This document shows positions 31,800 through 39,206 of a stretch of DNA of 40,310 nucleotides, one piece after another. Numbering within the stretch: position 1 is the first letter of the stretch; each line of letters starts with the position of its first letter. Below the pieces are notes generated by a model, which was given only the letters and a program-made list of their open reading frames with translations, made no database searches and was not told the origin of the DNA. Source of the DNA: JAEUIA01 sp038330085 (lineage in GTDB: Bacteria > Planctomycetota > UBA1135 > GCA-002686595); assembly GCA_038330085.1 (NCBI GenBank), contig JBBQNP010000026.1:1-40310 (forward strand), in the 5' to 3' direction. Made by a program: the position numbers and the translations under genes.

Positions 31800-34355
31800 T
31801 CAAGGCCGCACGTTCGTGATCTCGCCCGGGACGAGGTGCACCGGCAGTCGACTGATCTCCTTGTCGTCCTTGTAGAGCACGACGGTCGTCCCGTTCTCGG
31901 CGCACGCGACCGCCTCCGACTTGCCGTCGACGATGTCGACGCGCTCGGGCATCCACATCATGTTGCCACGCGACACCATCATCTCGACGGGCTTGCCCTG
32001 CGCATCGACGAGACCGAAGTGGTCGGCCCGCGTCTTGTCCTCGCCCAAGTCGACCTGCAGGTGCGCTTTGCGCGCGACGCGGATCTCGAGCTTGTCGAGC
32101 GCTGCCTTCGGTTCTGGCTTCCACGAGAGCACGACGAAGGTGTCGGGGTGCGCGACGGAAATCCTCATCCCCTCCGTCGCGACCGAAGCGAAGTCGAAAC
32201 GCCCCTCTTTGTCCGTCTCCATCGTCGGTCCGTACGTGGGTGAGCGTTCGCCCCCGCGCTCGGAACACAGCACGACCTTCGCGCTTTCGATCGGCGTCCC
32301 GTCGAGCGCCAGCACGCGACCTGCGACCCGCGTGCAGTCGTGACACGCAGGCAGACGTATTTCTGCGTCGCTCGTGCCGGCGTGAATCACTTGGCTCTGC
32401 GTGCGTTGCAGCGTGGGCTTGTCGCAAGCGATCAAGTGGTACTCCCGATCGAGCAACCCACCAAGCTTGAACGCGCCGTCCTTGTCCGTGTACGTGTTGG
32501 TGAAGGCGGTCTGTCCCCGCAGCAGCGCCTCGGCCGTCATCGCCCAACCGATGCCCTCGCCTTGCACCTCGTCGTACACCATGCCGAACTCTGTCTCGTC
32601 CTCGATGCGCACGATGGCGCCCTCCACCGGCGTTCCCTCGGCATTGAGCACGCGGCCGCGAATTTCGAGCGGCTGGCCGGACAGTGTGATCGTGAACGTG
32701 TTCGGCATCGCGTGGCTGCGCATGTCGGCGAAGTTCGGGAGCTCGATGCGCGTCGGCAGCTTGCCGGGCTTCAGGGCGAACAACGCAGCCGGAGGAAAGC
32801 GTGCCTTCCAACCATTCTTTTCGTCCGATTCGAACTCGCCGCCCTCGCGCACATCGTTCAAGTCGAACGCGAAGGTGCCGTCGGCACCCGTTTTCAGGTA
32901 CTGCGCGCCGAGTGCGACGCTTGCGCCCGAAATCGGCTGTGCGTGCTCGTCGACGACGGTGCCGCGCACGATCAGGTGCTCCTCCTCGAGCGGATCGAGC
33001 ACGATCTCCACGTTCCACGTCGGCGCCGACGGTGCTTCGACGCTGCGCGGCTTGTGGCCGATCGTTTCGACCGACAACTGACCCTTGGTCAGCGGTGCGT
33101 TCTCGAGGCTGAAGCGTCCTTCTGCGTCGCTGATCGCGCGCCATTCGCTCGCCATCGCGTGTTCGAGCGGTTTGCCGATGTCACGCCGCAACGACTTGTC
33201 GATGATGTAGGTCACGCTCACACCTTCGATGGGCCGGTGCTGCGGATCCACGATGCGCCCCGCGAGCGCGCGCTCCTGTCCGACAAAGATCGGGTAGCCG
33301 TCTTCCTCTTGTGCCCAGGCATTCGAGGCGGCGTAGACCGTGACCCAACCCGGTGCGCGCGCGCCGAACTCGATGTGCCCTTGCCGCGTGGGAATGTGAA
33401 ACGAGCCGTCGTCCGCGGTCGTCGTCATCGCCGGCTTGTTCGCGCCGATGTCCTGCGCGTTGTCCCGCGCGAACACTTCGAAGCCGCGCATCGGGTTCAT
33501 CTCGAGATCGAGCACGCGGCCGCTCCACTCCGTGACCGCGGCGGCGGGAGTGACGACGGGCGCGGGTTTCGCTGCTTCGACGGAAGCCTCGCGTGCCGAC
33601 AACGCCGGTTGGAGCGCGAGCTTCATGTCCGGCTCGATCGCACGTTCGAGTTCGGGTGTCGCTATCGGCGCTTGCGAGAGCGGATCCGGCTCCACATGCG
33701 AAGACGCCGTCATGCGCGACAACACCGCCACAGCTCCAACTGCCACCACGGCCGCCGCCGCGATCTTCAACTTGACGTCCATCATGATCACTCCGACGAG
33801 AATGGAGGAACCCTTGGGAACTGCCGCAAGCGGCGCGAACGCGGCAAGCCACGTCGAGCGGTTGCCGTCGTGCTTCGTGTCGAGGCGCAAGCGCAACTCC
33901 GCGAGCCCACGCACGAGCCGCGTCTTCACCGTCTTGACCGGCACGCCGTCGCGATGCGCGATCTCACGCGGCGCGAGGCCGTCGTAGTAGCGCGCCCAGA
34001 TCGTCGACTTGTACGGCTCGGCGAGCGACAGCACCGCGTCGAGCAGCTCACGTTGCAACGCAGCCGTGCGCTCGAGCGAATCCGGTTCGACCGATTCGTC
34101 ACGCGCGCCCGCACGCTCGTGATGCTCGCGTCGACCCGCAGCACGCGCGTCCGATCGCGCCAGGTTGCGCAGCACGCTCGCGAGCCAACCGCGCGGTGAA
34201 CTGCTGTCGCGCGGCGGATGCTCGATCGCCGCGACGAACGTGCGCTGGACGAGATCCTCCGCGTGATGCGGATCGCGCACGAGGCTGCGCGCCAACGCGC
34301 GCGCCCAGGTGGCGTTGTCGAGCAGCGCTTCGAGATCAGGACGAGAAGGGCTCAT
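31800..34355 (-). CDS. ECF sigma factor fused to a membrane anchor and carboxypeptidase-regulatory-like ectodomain
   Basis: The 851-residue product begins as an ECF sigma-70 factor. Region 2 is at about 15-78 (LVRDPHHAEDLVQRTFVAAI, then SPRGWLASVLRNLARSDAR) and region 4 at about 101-155 (LLDAVLSLAEPYKSTIWARY; GLAPREIAHRDGVPVKTVKT). A membrane helix follows at about 196-213. The remaining ~630 residues are several carboxypeptidase-regulatory-like modules (GRVLDLEMNPMRGFEVFARD; RGTVVDEHAQPISGASVAL; GRVLNAEGTPVEGAIVRI; GRVLALDGTPIESAKVVL). The sigma domains would be cytoplasmic and the modules outside. Related sigma-ectodomain fusions are known in Planctomycetes. Signal-dependent cleavage to free the sigma part is an inference. 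Confidence 0.88.
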   Translation of the reverse strand: MSPSRPDLEALLDNATWARALARSLVRDPHHAEDLVQRTFVAAIEHPPRDSSSPRGWLASVLRNLARSDARAAGRREHHERAGARDESVEPDSLERTAALQRELLDAVLSLAEPYKSTIWARYYDGLAPREIAHRDGVPVKTVKTRLVRGLAELRLRLDTKHDGNRSTWLAAFAPLAAVPKGSSILVGVIMMDVKLKIAAAAVVAVGAVAVLSRMTASSHVEPDPLSQAPIATPELERAIEPDMKLALQPALSAREASVEAAKPAPVVTPAAAVTEWSGRVLDLEMNPMRGFEVFARDNAQDIGANKPAMTTTADDGSFHIPTRQGHIEFGARAPGWVTVYAASNAWAQEEDGYPIFVGQERALAGRIVDPQHRPIEGVSVTYIIDKSLRRDIGKPLEHAMASEWRAISDAEGRFSLENAPLTKGQLSVETIGHKPRSVEAPSAPTWNVEIVLDPLEEEHLIVRGTVVDEHAQPISGASVALGAQYLKTGADGTFAFDLNDVREGGEFESDEKNGWKARFPPAALFALKPGKLPTRIELPNFADMRSHAMPNTFTITLSGQPLEIRGRVLNAEGTPVEGAIVRIEDETEFGMVYDEVQGEGIGWAMTAEALLRGQTAFTNTYTDKDGAFKLGGLLDREYHLIACDKPTLQRTQSQVIHAGTSDAEIRLPACHDCTRVAGRVLALDGTPIESAKVVLCSERGGERSPTYGPTMETDKEGRFDFASVATEGMRISVAHPDTFVVLSWKPEPKAALDKLEIRVARKAHLQVDLGEDKTRADHFGLVDAQGKPVEMMVSRGNMMWMPERVDIVDGKSEAVACAENGTTVVLYKDDKEISRLPVHLVPGEITNVRP

Positions 34356-34565
34356 GTCGGTTGAAGGGCCACGCGCAAGAGATCGATCACGCGATCCTGC
34401 AGCGGGCTACACCCCTGAAAGCGCCGGTGGGTCTCGATCGACCTCAGGAGGGTCGAGAAAGTCTGCGCGACTTTCCCCCGGGTGTGCACTCGCCGCCCCC
34501 GCAACGCAGTGAAGGCGGTTACGCTGGTCTTGCTCAACCAGAAGGCACCCGCCAGCAAGGACCCC
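34356..34565. other. Divergent region between the sigma-fusion gene and the PQQ-type gene
   Basis: This 210-base gap should hold promoters for both genes. TACGCT (34520-34525), 40 bases before the plus-strand ATG, fits the TANNCT pattern. A self-regulated promoter for the sigma fusion would be expected here, but I cannot identify one. Open frames crossing the gap are shadows. Confidence 0.3.
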
Positions 34566-36281
34566 ATGCATCAGCATCTGCGCTTCTCCTCTCTTCTCGT
34601 CACGGGCCTCGTCGCGCTCACCGTTTCCGCGGCGGCCGCCGACTGGACCAACTCCGGCGGCAACGCCGGACGCAACGAGCTCAGCACCGAAGTCGGCCCG
34701 AGTGCCGCGACCGTACTGTGGTCCGGATCGCGTCCGTCGCTCATCGCGTGGCAACCCGTCACCGAAGGCAACCGCGTGTTCATAGTGCGACAGACTGCCT
34801 TCCCGCCGAGCGGCCAGCCGACCGAAGCGCCGGTCGTGTGTCAAGACCTCACGACGGGAGCGGAGCTGTGGCACTTCGACGTGCCCTTCAACGCGAACGA
34901 CTGGACGACGTGGATCGCGGGCGCTTCGCAAGGTCATGTGTACGCCGCGCGCTCGGGCAACGGCGCGAGCGTTTCTGACAAGCTCTACTGCCTCGATTCG
35001 GCGACCGGTGCGCAACTTTGGATGTCGGTCGTCTCGATCGACGCGGGCGCGTACGACGGCGTCGTTTTTGCACCGAACGGTGATCCGATCATCGGCAGCT
35101 TCACGCACATCTGGCGCATCGATCACACGACGGGAGCGACGGTGTGGACCGCGAACCGCCAAGCCTCGATCAGCGGCGACTGCGGCGTCGCGGCGACGAG
35201 CACAGCCGCGTACGCCGCCGACATCCTCGGCCCGGGCCTCGTGATCAAGAAGTTCGACCTCGCGACCGGCGCGCTCTTGTACACGAGCCCGGCGATGAGC
35301 GGCGCGTCGACGCAGAACACGCCGATGGTCGGACCCGACGGGACGATCTACCAGCACGTGCAGCAGAGCCAGACCGTCAACCTCTACTACGCGTGGACGG
35401 ACACCGGAACGAGCCTGGTGCAGAAGTGGAACGTGCCCTCCGGCTACACGGCGTTCGCCGAGTTCGGCGTCGGGCCCGACGGATCCGTCTACCACCTCGC
35501 ACCGAACAGCGAGATCCATCGCCTGAATCCCGCGACGGGCGCAACGCTGAACACGACCGGTCCGATCCCCACCGATCCGGGGTTGCCGGTGTTCCCGCGC
35601 CTCGCCGTCGACGCGCAAGGCCGGGTGTACCTGAACAACGCCCAAGGCAATGCCGGCATCCTCGCGTCGTACAACGCCGACCTTTCGCTGCGCTGGTCGA
35701 TCCCCTTCTCGAGCGGGAACATCGGCGGTCCGATCCTCGCGCAGAACGGGACGCTCTTGATGGCGGGCATCGGCACGAACGTCATTGCGTTCCGCGATTC
35801 CACGGTCACGAACTACTTCTGCTTCGGTGACGGCTCCGGTCCCGTGGCCTGTCCTTGCACCAACTTCGGCGCGGTGGGCCACGGTTGCGCGAACTCGGTC
35901 AATCCCGCCGGCGGACAAATTCAAGGCAGCGGGGCCTCGAGCGTGAGCTCGGACAGCGTGGTGCTGACGGGCTCCGGGATGCCGAACTCGTCGGTGCTCT
36001 ACTTCCAAGGCACCACGCAAGTCGCCGGCGGATCAGGCAGCGTGTTCGGCGACGGACTGCGCTGCGCCGGAGGCACGATCGTGCGCATCGGGACGAAGCA
36101 GAACGTTGCGGGGAGTTCGCAGTATCCGGGGCCGGGAGACCAACCGCTCTCCGTGCGCGGACAGGTGCCGCCGACGGGTGGAGTGCGCACGTATCAGGCG
36201 TGGTATCGCAACGCGGCGCCGTACTGCACGTCCTCGACGTTCAACCTCACGAACGGCCTGCAGATCACATGGGTTCCGTGA
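34566..36281 (+). CDS. Secreted PQQ-type beta-propeller protein with CFGDGS C-terminal domain
   Basis: The 571-residue product starts at the ATG at 34566, giving a signal peptide that ends LTVSAAAA before DW; the open frame begins earlier, at 34482, without one. The body has PQQ/WD-like propeller blades with the repeated pattern LDxxTGxxxW: LYCLDSATGAQLWM, WRIDHTTGATVWTA, KKFDLATGALLYTS and IHRLNPATGATLNT. It lacks recognisable PQQ-dehydrogenase active-site motifs, so a structural or binding role is likely. The last 156 residues are the CFGDGS domain shared with the FG-GAP protein at 12734. It is divergent from the sigma-fusion gene. Confidence 0.85.
   Translation: MHQHLRFSSLLVTGLVALTVSAAAADWTNSGGNAGRNELSTEVGPSAATVLWSGSRPSLIAWQPVTEGNRVFIVRQTAFPPSGQPTEAPVVCQDLTTGAELWHFDVPFNANDWTTWIAGASQGHVYAARSGNGASVSDKLYCLDSATGAQLWMSVVSIDAGAYDGVVFAPNGDPIIGSFTHIWRIDHTTGATVWTANRQASISGDCGVAATSTAAYAADILGPGLVIKKFDLATGALLYTSPAMSGASTQNTPMVGPDGTIYQHVQQSQTVNLYYAWTDTGTSLVQKWNVPSGYTAFAEFGVGPDGSVYHLAPNSEIHRLNPATGATLNTTGPIPTDPGLPVFPRLAVDAQGRVYLNNAQGNAGILASYNADLSLRWSIPFSSGNIGGPILAQNGTLLMAGIGTNVIAFRDSTVTNYFCFGDGSGPVACPCTNFGAVGHGCANSVNPAGGQIQGSGASSVSSDSVVLTGSGMPNSSVLYFQGTTQVAGGSGSVFGDGLRCAGGTIVRIGTKQNVAGSSQYPGPGDQPLSVRGQVPPTGGVRTYQAWYRNAAPYCTSSTFNLTNGLQITWVP
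35811..36281 (+). other. CFGDGS C-terminal domain, copy 2
   Basis: These last 156 codons begin FCFGDGSGPVACPCTN and end at FNLTNGLQITWVP. They match the final 155 residues encoded at 12734-13201 almost without gaps, although the proteins' N-terminal parts belong to different propeller families. The six cysteines are conserved. This shows the domain moves as a unit at the C-terminus of exported proteins. Confidence 0.8.
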
Positions 36282-36333
36282 AGCGAACATCGAGCTGAAA
36301 TCGCTGCGAGCGTGACCGGCGCAGTTCGAGAGC

Positions 36334-36339
36334 TACTCT
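36334..36339 (+). promoter_or_regulatory. Candidate -10 element (TACTCT) for the serine hydrolase gene
   Basis: TACTCT in the context GAGCTACTCTC lies 48 bases before the ATG at 36388. GTGACC at 36312-36317 could be a weak -35 with a 16-base spacer. GGAGG just before the ATG is a good ribosome-binding site. Confidence 0.3.
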
Positions 36340-36387
36340 CTCGGACTGCGTCGTTCTTCCCAACGCCACACTTTGGAGGCTCGTGCG

Positions 36388-38142
36388 ATGCCTCGTGCAT
36401 GCCTCAGTCTCCTGCTCGCTTTCTTCATCGTCACCGCGCTCTCCGCGCGCGCCAAGACCCACGAGGCATCGGTCAATTCGCCGTCGCTTCTCGCGGGAGC
36501 CGTTTCGCCTGATGCGCTGCACGCGTACCTCGAAGCGTGCGAGAGCTTCGGCTTCAGCGGATCCGTGCTCGTCGCGCGCGGTGGCAAGAAGATCTTGTCC
36601 GAAGGCTTCGGGCTCGCCGATCGCGACAAAAAGGTCAGGAACGATCCCGCCACGTGCTTCGAGATCGCTTCGGCGACCAAGTCCTTCACGGCCATTGCAG
36701 TTCTGCAGTTGGCCCAGGCGGGCAAGCTCGCGCTCGACGACTCGATCGCCAAGCACCTGCCCGGCGTGCCGAAGGGAATGGCGGACATCACGATCCGCCA
36801 TCTTCTCAACCACACTTCCGGCATGCCGCGGAGCGCGGCCGGCGGACACGGGGACGATCTCGAGAAAGCGGTCGCCGGTTACTTCTCCACGCCTCGCGCG
36901 CACAAACCGGGCGCGACGTACGAGTACTGGAACGGCGGGTATGCGCTCCTGGCCGGAATCGTCGAGCGCGCGAGCGGCACCACGTACATGGCTTGGTGTC
37001 ACGAGCACATCTTCGATCCGGCCGGAATGAAGACGTCGGGGTTCACGGGCGAGAAGCAGTTCGAGAGCACGGATGTCGCGATCGGCTACGAACTCGGCAA
37101 ACCTCCGCGCCGCGCCGACGAGCACCCTTACGACACATACGGTTGGCAGTACCGAGGCATGGGCGGCATCGTCACCACGGTCGAGGACATGTATCGCTTC
37201 GATCGCGCGCTACGCAGCGAAGTCCTCCTCACGAAGAAGTGGCGCGCGGAGATGCTGAAGCCCGCGCTCGAGAACTACGCATGCGGCTTCGAGGTGATCG
37301 ACAAGCCGCAGAAGAGGATCGGTCACGGCGGTGACGTGCGCGGATTCCATGCGCAGTACGCGCTCTTCCCCGAAGACGACGCCGCCATCATCGTCTTGTG
37401 CAACGTCAGCGGTGTTCCGACTTGGGCGGTTGCCGAGAATTTGCAGGCGCTCCTGTTCGGCAATCCCGCGCGCTATCCGATACCGCCGACTGCCGAGAGC
37501 GCGAAGGCGACCGACGTCACGAAGCTCGTCGGCACGTACGCTTCCTCGCCCGACGAGCAGATCGCGGTGCGCGTCGAGGGCAATGCGCTGTTGCTCTCGG
37601 CCGCCGGCGTCGAGGCCACGCGCATCTTGTGGACGGACACGACCTCGAGCTGGAAAGAGCCAGATAGGGAACGGATCGAGAGTGCCAAGAAGCTCGTCGA
37701 GAGCGTGTCGCACGGCGATCCGGAACCGCTGCGCCGTTGCATGAACCCCACGATCCCCGCCGATTGGCCGGATGAGGTCGTGTCCACGATGTGGCCCAAG
37801 CATGTCGAGAAGTGGGGCGAGCTGAAGAGCGTGCGCGTCGCGAGCGCCACTGCGGACGCGGGGTCCACGACCGTCCTTCTCGCGCTCGAGCACGCGCGCG
37901 GAAATCCGAGGTTGAAGATCGTGTTCCAGGGGGATCGACTGCAGATCTTCGATCTCGCGGGGCCGGAGTCGCTGGCCAGCAGCCTCGCGATCGTGGGCAA
38001 GAACGACCGCTTGTTGCGCTTCGCATGGACGGGCGAGCAACCGTCGCCGATCACGATCGTCCGTGACGCGAGCCATGCGGTGACGGCTCTCCGCTTCGAA
38101 GGCAAAGGACCCGCGCAGGTCTTCAAACGTCAGAAGGATTGA
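36388..38142 (+). CDS. Secreted serine hydrolase of the beta-lactamase/class C family
   Basis: The 584-residue product begins at the ATG at 36388, eight bases after GGAGG, with a signal peptide (about 1-22). The first ~370 residues are a serine beta-lactamase-like domain: SATK with the nucleophile Ser95 and Lys98, the YxN-type motif YWN (180-182), HLLNHTSGMP, and HGG (313-315) in the KTG position. Such proteins include class C beta-lactamases, D-aminopeptidases and esterases; the substrate is not predictable. The C-terminal ~200 residues (from about 390) resemble the beta-rich tails found in this group. It follows the PQQ-type gene by 106 bases. Confidence 0.88.
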   Translation: MPRACLSLLLAFFIVTALSARAKTHEASVNSPSLLAGAVSPDALHAYLEACESFGFSGSVLVARGGKKILSEGFGLADRDKKVRNDPATCFEIASATKSFTAIAVLQLAQAGKLALDDSIAKHLPGVPKGMADITIRHLLNHTSGMPRSAAGGHGDDLEKAVAGYFSTPRAHKPGATYEYWNGGYALLAGIVERASGTTYMAWCHEHIFDPAGMKTSGFTGEKQFESTDVAIGYELGKPPRRADEHPYDTYGWQYRGMGGIVTTVEDMYRFDRALRSEVLLTKKWRAEMLKPALENYACGFEVIDKPQKRIGHGGDVRGFHAQYALFPEDDAAIIVLCNVSGVPTWAVAENLQALLFGNPARYPIPPTAESAKATDVTKLVGTYASSPDEQIAVRVEGNALLLSAAGVEATRILWTDTTSSWKEPDRERIESAKKLVESVSHGDPEPLRRCMNPTIPADWPDEVVSTMWPKHVEKWGELKSVRVASATADAGSTTVLLALEHARGNPRLKIVFQGDRLQIFDLAGPESLASSLAIVGKNDRLLRFAWTGEQPSPITIVRDASHAVTALRFEGKGPAQVFKRQKD

Positions 38143-38168
38143 TCCGCGACGCCTAGCGATTGTGAATG

Positions 38169-38183
38169 GCCGACGCTGTCGGC
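38169..38183. terminator. Short hairpin between convergent genes
   Basis: GCCGAC and GTCGGC form a perfect six-pair stem with a three-base loop, 26 bases after the serine hydrolase stop and about 37 bases from the SGNH gene's stop. There is no T-run, so terminator function is only suggested by its position between two converging genes. Confidence 0.35.
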
Positions 38184-38220
38184 AGTCGGCTGCGTGCTCC
38201 CGCGATGCCCGTCGTCGTCG

Positions 38221-39183
38221 TCAGTGTGGATCGTCCTGCATCTCGGGCTGCGCCCGCAGCCAATCCGCCAGCACGGCGCTGATGGCGTTGGCGTCCTCCC
38301 CCAAGAGGTGCGTTCCGTCGTCGGTTGGAAGATCAAGGCCGCTGAGTTCGAGGTACGGGAAGCCGAGCTCCGTGCACATCTCCCTGAACTGAGCGGGGGG
38401 GAAGCCCTCATCCTCGACCGCTTCGACCATGCTCGACGCGGGCAGACGCACGCACAAGATGCGACGACCCGTGTCGCGCAGCTCGCGCAGGTTCCGACGC
38501 AGCTCCTCGAACTGTTCCTGCCGGATGGGGCGAAACTCAGGGTCCATGAGCTTGCGGTAGAGCCCCACGAGTCGTTCCGATTCCGTCCTGTGTTCGCCGG
38601 CGCCGATCGTCCAATCGCGCGGCTGCAACGTCCGCACCATGCGCACGCGGAGCACGTCGAGCATGGCGCCGAGTCGGGCATCGATGCGCTTGGTGAGGGG
38701 CACCGCGCGCTCGCTCTCCAGTAGCTGCGCCATGCGTTTCATCGGAGCCACGTACACGCCGCTCGGACTCAGGCAGAGGAGCAGGCGACGCTGCGGCATC
38801 GAGCGAGCGGCGCGCAGTTGGTAGTTGAGCTGCGCGAAGCCGTTCCACAGGACGCCGGCCGGCTCGATGCCGTGGCGTGCCATGACCGTGAGCGAGATGT
38901 CGGTGATCGCGCGGCTGTCACCCAGGATGAGAAGTGCATCGGCGCTCCCGTCGCCCACGAGGTAGAGCGGCGCGATGGCGCCCTCGACGTCGACGAAGTG
39001 CCTCGGCTGCGGGTCGTACTTCTCGTGGGTATGACGGTCCGGATCGAACGCGAGGCGCCACGCACCCAGCAGCGCGATGGCTCCGAGCGCTCCAGCCACG
39101 ATCGGCAGCGGTCCGAGCCATCGGCGTCGGTACGTCCGACGATTCGACGAGGACGTCCGGCGGTTTCCGAGAAGCGAGCGCAT
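38221..39183 (-). CDS. Membrane-anchored SGNH/GDSL-like protein, partner of the adjacent MBOAT
   Basis: The product is about 320 residues from the ATG at 39183, with a basic N-terminus, one membrane helix (about 24-43) and an outer domain with SGNH features: LLILGDSRAITD (block I, GDS at 88-90) and DDGTHLLGEDA near the end (block V, DGTH at 289-292). Between them is a variable helical region. A single-pass SGNH protein next to an MBOAT is the typical pair for O-acetylation of an exported polysaccharide, comparable to AlgI with AlgJ/AlgX. A GTG at 39201, directly after the MBOAT stop, is an alternative start. Confidence 0.75.
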   Translation of the reverse strand: MRSLLGNRRTSSSNRRTYRRRWLGPLPIVAGALGAIALLGAWRLAFDPDRHTHEKYDPQPRHFVDVEGAIAPLYLVGDGSADALLILGDSRAITDISLTVMARHGIEPAGVLWNGFAQLNYQLRAARSMPQRRLLLCLSPSGVYVAPMKRMAQLLESERAVPLTKRIDARLGAMLDVLRVRMVRTLQPRDWTIGAGEHRTESERLVGLYRKLMDPEFRPIRQEQFEELRRNLRELRDTGRRILCVRLPASSMVEAVEDEGFPPAQFREMCTELGFPYLELSGLDLPTDDGTHLLGEDANAISAVLADWLRAQPEMQDDPH

Positions 39184-39206
39184 GTCCGAGGTGTCGTTCA
39201 CGGTGA

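Noticed and set aside
34407..36020. 537-codon open frame on the minus strand opposite the PQQ-type gene
   Set aside because: It is a shadow: the plus-strand gene has a signal peptide, propeller repeats and a C-terminal domain, while this frame is Arg-rich without motifs.
36388..38142. Calling the serine hydrolase an antibiotic-resistance beta-lactamase
   Set aside because: The SxxK, YxN and HGG motifs are shared by esterases and peptidases of the same fold, and the protein is much longer than class C beta-lactamases.
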